From: SFHK01 sp963618055
Lineage (GTDB): Bacteria > Bacillota > Clostridia > Christensenellales > Aristaeellaceae
Length of the DNA: 64,000 bases
NCBI GenBank assembly: GCA_963618055.1
Contig: CAVERI010000006.1
Span: 1-64,000 of the forward strand
Reading direction: 5' to 3'
Below, one piece after another: positions 1 to 7,874 of the stretch. The notes under the pieces were generated by a model that did not search any database, was not told the origin of the DNA, and saw nothing but the letters and a program-made list of their open reading frames with translations. Each line of letters starts with the position of its first letter. The first letter of the stretch is position 1. Both the position numbers and the translations under genes were made by a program.

Positions 1-36
1 GCCGCCCAGTGCGCTCACAAGTGCGTCCGGCTGGTT

Positions 37-1623
37 TTACGGCGCGGCGGCAGCGTCGGGCTGGGCGGAAGAGGGCGGATTGCCCGGAGGGGCGGGGACG
101 CGGTCGAGCAGGGGACTGCGCCTTTGGACGCGTGCGCACAGGATGCTCATGTCGTCCGGGCGCGCCGCGCGGTTGCGGGAGTGAGCTTCCTTGAGCGCCG
201 CGGTGCAGAACGCGGCGGGGGACAGGGTGCTCATGGTCTGGAACCACGCTTCCGCGGCGGGCTCGCCGCCCAGCGCGTTCACAAGGCCATCCGTCGCCAT
301 GATCACGGCGTCGCCGGGGCGCAGGCGCGCGGAGGCGACCGACGGCGCGGCCTCGGCCACCACGCCCACCGGCAGCGACGCGCCCTCGATTCGTCTGGCC
401 GTGTGCCCGCGCAGGAGCCACGTTGGCTCGCTGCCGCACTTGTGAAAGCGCGCCGTTCCCGTGACGGGATCGATTTCGCACACGTCCAGCGTGGAAAACG
501 CTTCGCGCCCGCCGTCGGACAGCCGGTTGATGGCGCGGTAGGCGGTAAACTCGTTCAGGCCGCATTCCAGAAATTCGCGCGCCAGCGCCAGCGCCCGGCG
601 GGACAGCCTTCGCGCGCCCTCGCCGGTGCCCATGCCGTCGGCCAGCAGCAGGATGACGCGGCCGTCCGGCGCTTTTTCAATCGCGCCCGCGTCGCCGCAC
701 GCGCCGCCCTCCGGCGCGGCATGCCGCCGGGAGGCCGTCACGCGCAGTCGGGCGCGCAGGGACGGCTGCGCGGACAGAAGCCGCGCGCGCGCATACGCGG
801 AGAAGCGCTCCGGAATCAGCGGATGCGCGACCGCCGCGCCCAGCAGAAACGCGGCGCGCGCGTCCCAGCCCAAATAATAGGAAAGCGGAATGCCGATCAG
901 AAACGCGAGCGCGCGTGCCCACGCGCCCACGGCCCACAGCACGCCCGCGCAACCGGCGGAAATCAGCAGAAGCGCGGGCATCAGCGCGCCCTGTCCCTCG
1001 ATCAGCAACCCGGCTCCGGCGGTGAACGCGCCCAGCGCGCCGGCGGCCACCCCGCCGCCGGAGAGCGTGAGCGCGAGCAGACCCGCCGCGAACAGCCCCG
1101 CGGGCTCCCACAGCCGGGTTATGCCCGCCGCGAGAGCGGCGGCGGCAAGATGCAGGGCGACGCGCTCGTCCGCGGACGGCGTTCGCGCCCGCAGGCAGTC
1201 TCGCCGGAAAAGCGGCGTCAGCGCGGGCGCGGCGGCCATAGCCAGAAGCGCCGCCAAGAGCGCTGTCAGAAGCGCGTAAAGACCGCAATCCAGCTGCCGC
1301 GCCACGGCGGGAAGCAGACATCCCACGCCGCCGCTCACCGCCGCGAAGGCTTCGCCGCGCGCCGGGCGCAGCCGAATCAGGATGCGGGCGAGGATATACG
1401 CGAGGAGGCAGCCAAGAAACGCGCCGGGGTCGCCCGCCAGCAGACAGCCGCCCAGTGCGCCCGGGAGTACGGCGGTTGCCGCCGTGTCCGTCGCGCCCGC
1501 CGCCGCGGCCAGCCCCGCCGCGAACGGCGCGCTCCACGGAATCGGCGTAAGGATACCGAAGAAGAGTCCGGCGAGGCTGCCGGGGGCGAGCCTCCATGCC
1601 CATGCGCGGAAAGGTGAATTCAT
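37..1623 (-). CDS. spoIIE: Stage II sporulation protein E (short SpoIIE), PP2C-type phosphatase
   Basis: In sporulation, SpoIIE dephosphorylates SpoIIAA in the forespore to activate sigma F and binds FtsZ at the polar septum. This 528-residue protein has about ten hydrophobic segments in roughly its first 280 residues and then a PP2C/SpoIIE catalytic domain. The metal-binding motif DGMGTGEG lies near residue 329, then AFSTLDVCEID, MATDGLV (near 445) and RPDDMS (near 488). An upstream in-frame start exists at 1653, but the ATG at 1623 follows a clear AGGAGG and is preferred. The protein is much shorter than Bacillus SpoIIE (827 residues): the central region between membrane and phosphatase domains is only a few tens of residues. 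The C-terminal tail is Pro/Ala-rich. Identity rests on the membrane-plus-PP2C architecture and SpoIIE-specific motifs. Confidence 0.88.
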   Translation of the reverse strand: MNSPFRAWAWRLAPGSLAGLFFGILTPIPWSAPFAAGLAAAAGATDTAATAVLPGALGGCLLAGDPGAFLGCLLAYILARILIRLRPARGEAFAAVSGGVGCLLPAVARQLDCGLYALLTALLAALLAMAAAPALTPLFRRDCLRARTPSADERVALHLAAAALAAGITRLWEPAGLFAAGLLALTLSGGGVAAGALGAFTAGAGLLIEGQGALMPALLLISAGCAGVLWAVGAWARALAFLIGIPLSYYLGWDARAAFLLGAAVAHPLIPERFSAYARARLLSAQPSLRARLRVTASRRHAAPEGGACGDAGAIEKAPDGRVILLLADGMGTGEGARRLSRRALALAREFLECGLNEFTAYRAINRLSDGGREAFSTLDVCEIDPVTGTARFHKCGSEPTWLLRGHTARRIEGASLPVGVVAEAAPSVASARLRPGDAVIMATDGLVNALGGEPAAEAWFQTMSTLSPAAFCTAALKEAHSRNRAARPDDMSILCARVQRRSPLLDRVPAPPGNPPSSAQPDAAAAP

Positions 1624-1836
1624 ATGTCTGTCCTCCTGTGATACCACAAGCATATGCGCGTTCGTCCGTTAAAATTCCATTCAAAACGTCGAATTTCAGA
1701 CACTTACGCCCGTTTATCCAAAAATTGGACAATTTCGCCCCTGCGCCCGGTTTTTGAACAGGCAACCATGTTTGCCCGTTTTCGGGAAGACGGGGGCGCG
1801 GTATACTGTAGCCACTGATGAGAGGAGGTGGCATTC

Positions 1837-2436
1837 ATGTCAGTACTCAAAACCGTTCGCGCCGCGAAGATCAGCTACATCGTGATGTCGGTGCTGTTCT
1901 GCGTGCTGGGCGTGGTTCTGCTGGTTACGCATGAAATGTCCGTTTCTGTGCTGGGCGTGCTGGTCGGCGCGATGCTGATTGCGTTTGGCATCGTGAAGCT
2001 GATCGGATATTTTTCCAGAGATCTGTATCGGCTGGCGTTCCAGTTTGATCTGGCGCTGGGCATTCTGCTGATTGTGCTGGGCACGATCATCCTTCTGAAC
2101 CCCACCCGCGCCATGACGTTCCTGTGCCTGATGCTGGGCATCGCCATCATGGCGGACGGCCTGTTCAAGCTGCAGACGGCGCTGGACGCGCGCCGCTTCG
2201 GCCTGCGTTCGTGGGGCTTGATTCTGGCGTTCGCGCTGCTTACCGGCGTCATCGGCGGCCTGCTGGCGATTCGCCCGGCGGAGAGCGTTGGCACGCTGAC
2301 GATTCTTCTGGGACTGTCGGTGCTGTTTGAGGGGCTGATGAATCTGTGCGTCGCGCTGTTCGCGGTGAAGATCATCCGCAAGGAGCAGCCCGAGGTTGTA
2401 GAAACATGGTTTGAAAGTGAAAAGGAAGAAAGGTAG
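1837..2436 (+). CDS. HdeD/DUF308-family membrane protein
   Basis: A 199-residue integral membrane protein made almost wholly of six hydrophobic helices arranged as three similar two-helix units, ending in a short charged cytoplasmic tail. This matches the HdeD/DUF308 family, first known from E. coli acid resistance; the molecular function in Firmicutes is not established. The ATG at 1837 lies six bases after GAGGAGGTG, so it is preferred over the GTG at 1828, which overlaps that site. It is the first gene of a likely three-gene operon: eight bases separate it from the MMPL transporter, which in turn touches the heptad-repeat protein gene. That context suggests an envelope role (inference). 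Confidence 0.8.
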   Translation: MSVLKTVRAAKISYIVMSVLFCVLGVVLLVTHEMSVSVLGVLVGAMLIAFGIVKLIGYFSRDLYRLAFQFDLALGILLIVLGTIILLNPTRAMTFLCLMLGIAIMADGLFKLQTALDARRFGLRSWGLILAFALLTGVIGGLLAIRPAESVGTLTILLGLSVLFEGLMNLCVALFAVKIIRKEQPEVVETWFESEKEER

Positions 2437-2444
2437 GTTTGGGT

Positions 2445-4529
2445 ATGCGAGCATCCAGAGCGGTCGTAAAGTACCGCGTTCCCATTCTGATTCTTGCGCT
2501 ATTGCTGCTGATCCCGTCGTTCTTCGGCATGATCAACACCCGCATCAATTACGACATGCTGGACTATCTGCCGGACGACATGGACACCGTGACCGGCCAG
2601 AACCTTCTGATGGAGGATTTCGGCAAGGGCGCGTTTTCGCTGATCGTGGTGGAGGATATGCCGTCGGCGGATATTCGCAGGATGGCGGAAAAGCTCCGCA
2701 CGGTTGAGCATGTGGAAACCGTTGTGTGCTATGAGGATCTGGCGGATCCCACCATTCCCAAGGCGCTTCTGCCGGACAGCATTTATAAGGAATTCAACAG
2801 CGGGGACAGCACGCTGATGGCGGTGTTCTTTGACACCTCCACCTCCGCCGACGCGACGATGGACGCCATTCGCGAGGTTCGCGGCGTCGTAGGCTCGCAG
2901 TGCTTCGTAACCGGCATGAGCGCGCTGGTGACCGACCTGAAGGATCTGTGTGAAGAGGAAGAGCCGGTGTATGTGGCGCTGGCCGTCGTCTGCGCCTGCG
3001 CGGCGATGATGCTTCTGCTGGACGGCTGGATGGTTCCGTTTGTATTCCTTGCCAGCATCGGCATGTGCATTCTGATGAACCTTGGCAGCAACTGGTTCTT
3101 GGGCGAAATTTCCTACATAACCAAGGCGCTGGCCGCCGTTCTGCAGCTGGCCGTCACGATGGACTATTCCATCTTCCTGTGGCACAGCTACAACGAAAAG
3201 CGCACGCTGACGGACGATAAAAACGAGGCGATGGCGCAGGCCATTCACGACACGTTCGTGTCCGTGCTGGGCAGCTCCATTACCACCATTGCGGGCTTTA
3301 TCGCCCTGTGCTTTATGACCTTCACCATGGGCCGCGATCTGGGCATCGTAATGGCCAAGGGCGTTTTGATTGGCGTAATCGGCTGCGTGACGATTCTGCC
3401 GTCGATGATTCTTTTGCTTGACAAGCCCCTTCAGAAGACGCGCCACCGCGCGCTGATCCCTACGGGTCAGGGCTTCGCCAAGTGGGTTGTGAAGGTTTTC
3501 CCGGTGTTCCTCGTGATCTTCGCGCTTCTGCTCGTTCCCTCCTATTACGGATACTCGAAGACCAACGACGAGGTGTACTACGACATGGGCGAATGCCTGC
3601 CGCAGGACATTGACTACGTAATCGCGAACAGCAAGCTGCGGGAGGAGTTCGACATTGCCTCCACCCACATGCTGCTGGTGAACGCCAAGCTGCCCTCCAG
3701 CGACGTGCGCGCCATGAAGCGCGAGATGGAGAACGTGGACGGCGTGAAGTACGTGCTGTCGCTGGAAAGCGTGGTCGGCTCCCGCGTGCCGGAGGAGATT
3801 CTGCCGGAGAGCATTACGTCCATCCTGAAGAGCGACCGGTGGGAGCTGATTCTGATCAACTCTGAATACCGCGCCGCGAGCGATCTGGTGAACGATCAGC
3901 TGGACACGCTGAACGCCATCCTCAAGAAGTATGACCCCAGCGGCATGCTGATCGGCGAAGCCGGCTGCATGAAGGACATGATTGAGACCACCGGCCATGA
4001 CTTTGAGGTGGTAAACGCGGTGTCCATCGTGCTGGTGTTCGTGATCATCCTGCTGGTGGAAAAGAGCCTGTCGCTGCCGGTGATTTTGATCGCCGTGATC
4101 GAGCTGGCCATCTTCATCAACCTGGGTCTGCCGCACTATCTGGGCGAGACGCTGCCATTTATCGCGCCGATCTGCATCTCAACCATTCAGCTGGGCGCGA
4201 CGGTCGACTACGCCATATTGATGACCACGCGCTACAAGCAGGAGCGCGCCGCGGGCAAGGATAAGCGCGAGGCGGTAACGATTGCGCTGTCCACGTCCAT
4301 TCCGTCCATCGTGACCAGCGGCTTCGGCCTGTTCGCCGCCACCTTCGGCGTGGCCGTGTATTCCAACATTGACATTGTAAGCTCCATGTGCATGCTGATG
4401 GCGCGCGGCGCGCTGGTAAGCGTGGTCTCGGTCGTGTTTATTCTGCCGGCCATGCTGATGCTGCTGGACGCGGTCGTCCGCCACACCACACTGGGTATGA
4501 AGAAAAAAACCACGGGAGGAATTGAGTAA
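2445..4529 (+). CDS. MMPL/RND-superfamily transporter
   Basis: A 694-residue polytopic membrane protein with the duplicated RND fold: helix 1, an extracellular domain, five helices, then the same arrangement repeated (about 12 membrane spans). The conserved intramembrane Asp motifs of MMPL proteins are visible as TMDYSIFLW in the first half and TVDYAILMT in the second; in the family these couple proton flow to export of lipids or other amphipathic molecules. The ATG at 2445 is preferred to the TTG at 2439 because it is better spaced from AAAGGTAGG. The stop codon overlaps the next start by one base (TAATG), which implies translational coupling with the secreted heptad-repeat protein. The substrate cannot be read from the sequence. 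Confidence 0.88.
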   Translation: MRASRAVVKYRVPILILALLLLIPSFFGMINTRINYDMLDYLPDDMDTVTGQNLLMEDFGKGAFSLIVVEDMPSADIRRMAEKLRTVEHVETVVCYEDLADPTIPKALLPDSIYKEFNSGDSTLMAVFFDTSTSADATMDAIREVRGVVGSQCFVTGMSALVTDLKDLCEEEEPVYVALAVVCACAAMMLLLDGWMVPFVFLASIGMCILMNLGSNWFLGEISYITKALAAVLQLAVTMDYSIFLWHSYNEKRTLTDDKNEAMAQAIHDTFVSVLGSSITTIAGFIALCFMTFTMGRDLGIVMAKGVLIGVIGCVTILPSMILLLDKPLQKTRHRALIPTGQGFAKWVVKVFPVFLVIFALLLVPSYYGYSKTNDEVYYDMGECLPQDIDYVIANSKLREEFDIASTHMLLVNAKLPSSDVRAMKREMENVDGVKYVLSLESVVGSRVPEEILPESITSILKSDRWELILINSEYRAASDLVNDQLDTLNAILKKYDPSGMLIGEAGCMKDMIETTGHDFEVVNAVSIVLVFVIILLVEKSLSLPVILIAVIELAIFINLGLPHYLGETLPFIAPICISTIQLGATVDYAILMTTRYKQERAAGKDKREAVTIALSTSIPSIVTSGFGLFAATFGVAVYSNIDIVSSMCMLMARGALVSVVSVVFILPAMLMLLDAVVRHTTLGMKKKTTGGIE

Positions 4530-6580
4530 TGAAAAAGCTGACGTGCCTGCTTCTTTCCCTGCTTCTCGTTTTCTGCGCGGCAGGCGGCGCACTGGCCGAA
4601 ACGACGAAGGATGAAACGGTTTACGTGCTCGCGAACGCCGAGGGCGAGGCAAAGCGCGTGATTGTGAGCGACTGGCTGACGAATCCCGACGGCGAAAAGG
4701 ATCTTGCGGACGTAACGACCCTTAAAAGCGCAAAGGACGTGAAGGGCAGCGCCTTCCTGAAGGACGGCGTGTGGTACAACGCCGACGGCGCGGATGTGTA
4801 CTATCAGGGCGACGCGGAGGACGCGCTGCCGATGACCCTCACCCTGACCTATACGCTGGACGGCGAGGCCAAGACCGCCGCCGAAATGACCGGCAAGAGC
4901 GGCCGCGTGACCATCCGCGTGACCTGCGACGTGACGGAGACGAAGGACGGCGTGAAGGTGCCCTTCGCCGCGCTGACCGCCGCGCTGCTGGACAACGACG
5001 TGTTCACGAACATCGAGGTCACCAACGGAAAACTCCTTGACGACGGCGACCGCACCGTGGTCGTGGGCTGGGCGCTGCCGGGTCTTCAGGAGACGCTGGC
5101 GCTGGATACCGAGACCGTGACGCTGCCCGAATACGTGGAAATTTCCGCGGACGCGAAGAGCTTCGAAGCGCCCACCACGCTGACCGTTGTGACCAACGAG
5201 CTTTTCAACGCCGTGGACGTGGATTCCATCGACACCACCGAGATTACGGAAAACATCGATAAGCTGAAGGACGGCATGGAACAGCTGAAGGACGGCGCGG
5301 CCCGTCTGGCGGACGGCGTGTCCGAGCTGAACGACGGCGCGAAGACGCTGGCCGACGGCGCGACCGAGCTGAACGACGGCGCGAAAGCCCTGAAGGAGGG
5401 CGCGTCTCCGCTGGCAGACGGCGTATCGCAGCTGAACGACGGCGCGAAGGCGCTGGAAACCGGCTCCGCGCAGCTGACCGAGGGTCTGAACACCCTTACC
5501 GCCAACAACGAGGCGCTGGCGAGCGGCGCGGCGAAGCTGTTTGAAACCGTGCTGGGCATTGCGAACACGCAGCTGTCCGCCGCGATGGAGAACGCGCCCA
5601 CGCTGACCATCGAGAACTATGAGGAAACCCTGACCGCGCTGCTCGACGCGTGCTCCGAGGAGGGCATTGACAAGCAGGTGCACGATCAGGTGGAGGCCGT
5701 TGTAAACCAGAACCGCGACCAGATCGAGGCCGCCGTCACCGCCAAGGTGCAGGAAGCGGTCGCCGCGCAGGTGGAGGAAGCCGTGCGCGAGAACGTCACC
5801 GCGCAGGTGCTCGCCGCGATGGACATGACGCCCGATACGTACAAGGCCGCCGTGGAGAGCGGCGCGCTGACCGACGCGCAGAAGAACCAGATTACCGCCG
5901 CCGTGGACGCGCAGATGAAGTCGCAGGAGGTCAAGGCCGTGCTCGCGCAGCAGACCGAGCAGACCATGGCCAGCGACGAGGTGAAGGCCACGATTGAGCA
6001 GAACGTGAACGAGCAGGTCGAGGCGCTTACGCAGCAGAACCTGTCCTCCGATGACGTGCAAGCCAAGCGCGCCGCCGCGCTGGAGCAGGCGCAGACCGCC
6101 GCGGCCAGCCTCACGGCGCTGAAGGCGCAGCTGGATGACTACCGCACCTTCTATGACGGCCTGAACGCCTACCTCGCCGGTACGGCGCAGGCGGCGAGCG
6201 GCGCGAACGAGCTCAAGACCGGCGCGGCGCAGCTGGCCGCGGGCACGGATGAGCTGAATGGCAAGGTTCCCGCGCTGCTGGATGGCATCGACCAGCTGGC
6301 AGACGGCACGAACACGCTCAACGAGAACATCCCGTCGCTCACCGACGGCGTGCAGCAGCTGCTGGACGGCGCGAACGAGCTGAAGGACGGCCTGAACACC
6401 TTCGATGAGGAGGGCGTTTCCAAGCTCGTGAGCCTCGTGGAGGACGATCTCGCGGACACGCTCGACCGCGTGAAGGCTGCGCTTCACGCTGCGAACGCCT
6501 ACACCACCTATACCGCCCTCGGCGAAAACATGACCGGCCGCGTCCGCTTCGTGTGGCGCACCGACGCGAACCAGAAATAA
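4529..6580 (+). CDS. Secreted X-X-X-Leu-X-X-Gly heptad-repeat protein (MMPL partner)
   Basis: A 683-residue protein with a clear signal peptide (KKLTCLLLSLLLVF, cleavage near ALA-ET at about residue 24). It has a beta-rich N-terminal domain to about residue 235 and then two blocks of xxxLxxG heptads (about 244-325 and 555-650), recognisable as repeated LKDG, LADG and LNDG units. An Ala/Gln/Glu-rich predicted coiled coil lies between them. The heptad type is the one found in YhgE/Pip-like and MMPL-associated proteins. Unlike YhgE/Pip proteins no transmembrane segment follows the repeats, so the product should be extracellular or wall-associated. It probably works with the upstream transporter as an external adaptor (inference from coupling). 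Confidence 0.8.
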   Translation: MKKLTCLLLSLLLVFCAAGGALAETTKDETVYVLANAEGEAKRVIVSDWLTNPDGEKDLADVTTLKSAKDVKGSAFLKDGVWYNADGADVYYQGDAEDALPMTLTLTYTLDGEAKTAAEMTGKSGRVTIRVTCDVTETKDGVKVPFAALTAALLDNDVFTNIEVTNGKLLDDGDRTVVVGWALPGLQETLALDTETVTLPEYVEISADAKSFEAPTTLTVVTNELFNAVDVDSIDTTEITENIDKLKDGMEQLKDGAARLADGVSELNDGAKTLADGATELNDGAKALKEGASPLADGVSQLNDGAKALETGSAQLTEGLNTLTANNEALASGAAKLFETVLGIANTQLSAAMENAPTLTIENYEETLTALLDACSEEGIDKQVHDQVEAVVNQNRDQIEAAVTAKVQEAVAAQVEEAVRENVTAQVLAAMDMTPDTYKAAVESGALTDAQKNQITAAVDAQMKSQEVKAVLAQQTEQTMASDEVKATIEQNVNEQVEALTQQNLSSDDVQAKRAAALEQAQTAAASLTALKAQLDDYRTFYDGLNAYLAGTAQAASGANELKTGAAQLAAGTDELNGKVPALLDGIDQLADGTNTLNENIPSLTDGVQQLLDGANELKDGLNTFDEEGVSKLVSLVEDDLADTLDRVKAALHAANAYTTYTALGENMTGRVRFVWRTDANQK

Positions 6581-6600
6581 TCGATAAAACCCCATAAACG

Positions 6601-6646
6601 TCCGCCGCCGATCCTCCCGCGAGGGATAATCGGCGGCGGATTCTTT
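6601..6646 (+). terminator. Intrinsic terminator of the MMPL operon
   Basis: A perfect 12-bp inverted repeat, TCCGCCGCCGAT at 6601-6612 and its complement at 6629-6640, is followed by TTCTTT. It sits 20 bases after the stop of the heptad-repeat gene. Confidence 0.85.
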
Positions 6647-6693
6647 GATGGATGCTTCATCGAAACATAACATGGGAAAATGAGCAAATATTA

Positions 6694-6722
6694 TTGACAA
6701 ATCCGAGGGGATGGAGTATAAT
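6694..6722 (+). promoter_or_regulatory. Consensus sigma-A promoter for tRNA-Arg
   Basis: TTGACA at 6694-6699, a 17-bp spacer and TATAAT at 6717-6722: a perfect housekeeping promoter 22 bases before the tRNA, as expected for strong stable-RNA transcription. Confidence 0.9.
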
Positions 6723-6744
6723 CATCTCCGTTGTCAAGCGATGA

Positions 6745-6818
6745 GTGCCTGTAGCTCAGCCGGATAGAGTGTTTGGCTACGAACCAAAAGGTCAGGGGTT
6801 CGAATCCCTTCAGGCACG
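6745..6818 (+). tRNA. tRNA-Arg (anticodon ACG)
   Basis: The acceptor stem GTGCCTG (6745-6751) pairs with CAGGCAC (6811-6817), with discriminator G at 6818. The D-arm, the anticodon stem-loop TTTGG-CTACGAA-CCAAA (anticodon ACG, read CGN after A34-to-I editing) and the T-arm with GGTTCGAATCC are all intact. The 3' CCA is not encoded. It is a single tRNA gene with its own promoter and terminator. Confidence 0.97.
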
Positions 6819-6821
6819 CTG

Positions 6822-6856
6822 GAAGCATTTGGAGAAATCCGAATGCTTCTTTTTTT
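6822..6856 (+). terminator. Intrinsic terminator of tRNA-Arg
   Basis: A 12-bp stem (6822-6833 with 6838-6849, one G-T pair) with loop GAAA, followed by seven T residues directly after the tRNA. Confidence 0.92.
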
Positions 6857-6865
6857 GTACAAGTC

Positions 6866-6894
6866 TTGAAAGGAACGGCATATCATGCTATAAT
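6866..6894 (+). promoter_or_regulatory. Promoter of the secreted protease gene
   Basis: TTGAAA at 6866-6871, a 17-bp spacer and TATAAT at 6889-6894, 30 bases before the chosen start codon. Confidence 0.75.
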
Positions 6895-6924
6895 CCAATA
6901 AAGAACCGATAAAGGAGAATGCAT

Positions 6925-7812
6925 GTGAGAAAAATCGCCTGTGCGGTGCTGATGATCGCAATTCTGCTGACGGGAATGTGCGCGTATGCGTCTGGTTTCT
7001 CGCAGGATCCGGATCGAATCGAGCAGGCGGCAAAATCGGTGCTGATGCTGCGGGTATATAACCGGCAGGGAGAAATCCTTGCGACGGCCAGTGCCTTTGT
7101 GGCGTTTGACAACGGCACGCTGGTGACGAATTACCACGCGATTGCGGGGGAGGATGTATTCAGAATTCTGGCAATTAACGACGATGGCGGAACCCATGTG
7201 GTTACGAAGGTCTTCTGCGCGGACAAGGACGCGGATATCGCGATTTTGGGGTTCCAATATCCAAGCTCGCTTTTAGAGCCGCTTTCCCTGTGGGCGGAGG
7301 AAAACCCGAAGCGGGGCATGCCGGTCGTTGCCATCGGAAGCCCGTTAGGCATCTTGAATACCGTTTCCAAGGGCAACATCAGCGTGGCTTTCAAGGCAAG
7401 CGGCATTCCGATAATCCAGTTCACGGCTCCAATTTCCCAAGGGAGCAGCGGCGGCGCGCTTTTGAACGACGATGGAAGGGTAATCGGCGTAACGACCGGG
7501 AGTGAAATAGAGGACGCGCAGAACATCAACTACGCGGTACATATCGCGGCCGTCAAGGCGATGTATCAGGCGTGGGACGGCAGCGTGTATACGCTGACGG
7601 ACTATAAGGACACGGCGAAGCTCGACTTTACGGGCGTGTATGATCATGCGCCGGAAGCGTCCGCTGAAATCTGGTCGTGTCCGGACTGCGGAAACGAAAA
7701 TGACACCCCGTTCTGCCCGCAATGCGGAAAACAGAAGCCCGACTGGAAATGCGCGTGCGGGCAGATAAATCAGGGCAGCTTCTGCGGCAGCTGCGGTGTG
7801 CCAAGAACGTAG
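6925..7812 (+). CDS. Secreted trypsin-like serine protease with C-terminal zinc ribbons
   Basis: A 295-residue protein with an N-terminal signal peptide or anchor (KIACAVLMIAILLTG). The chymotrypsin/HtrA-like domain shows the catalytic triad: His in TNYHAIAG, Asp in KDADIAILG and Ser in QGSSGGALL. No PDZ domain follows. Instead the last 60 residues carry paired CxxC knuckles (CPDCGNEN, CPQCGKQK, CACGQIN, CGSCGVP), as in zinc-ribbon domains. The GTG at 6925 lies seven bases after AGGAG and is preferred over the ATG at 6919, which is too close to it. An extracytoplasmic protease ending in metal-binding ribbons is uncommon; the partner or substrate is unknown. A convergent terminator follows. 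Confidence 0.82.
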   Translation: MRKIACAVLMIAILLTGMCAYASGFSQDPDRIEQAAKSVLMLRVYNRQGEILATASAFVAFDNGTLVTNYHAIAGEDVFRILAINDDGGTHVVTKVFCADKDADIAILGFQYPSSLLEPLSLWAEENPKRGMPVVAIGSPLGILNTVSKGNISVAFKASGIPIIQFTAPISQGSSGGALLNDDGRVIGVTTGSEIEDAQNINYAVHIAAVKAMYQAWDGSVYTLTDYKDTAKLDFTGVYDHAPEASAEIWSCPDCGNENDTPFCPQCGKQKPDWKCACGQINQGSFCGSCGVPRT

Positions 7813-7829
7813 CCGTGAAGCCATTGCGC

Positions 7830-7864
7830 AAAAGGAACCGTCTCACGGCGAGGCGGTTCCTTTT
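7830..7864. terminator. Bidirectional terminator between convergent genes
   Basis: AAAAGGAACCG at 7830-7840 pairs with CGGTTCCTTTT at 7854-7864, giving an A-run before and a T-run after the stem. It can end the protease transcript (+) and the toroid-family operon (-). Confidence 0.85.
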
Positions 7865-7874
7865 GTGTGGGCGG

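Noticed and set aside
124..1617. Long plus-strand open frame (497 codons) opposite spoIIE
   Set aside because: Arg/Gly/Gln-rich composition with no domain motifs or ribosome site; a by-product of GC-rich codons on the opposite strand.
1686..1735. Possible Spo0A boxes upstream of spoIIE (CGTCGAA on the plus strand, TGTCCAA on the minus strand)
   Set aside because: Each is one base off the TGTCGAA consensus and such short words are frequent; too weak to annotate.
5240..5500. Short tandem DNA repeats that could be taken for a CRISPR or minisatellite
   Set aside because: The unit is about 21 bp, has no unique spacers and encodes in-frame xxxLxxG heptads of a secreted protein.
4232..6700. 822-codon minus-strand frame opposite the heptad-repeat gene
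   Set aside because: Repetitive His/Leu/Arg-rich translation mirrors the heptad DNA repeats; it crosses a terminator and ends inside two well-supported plus-strand genes.
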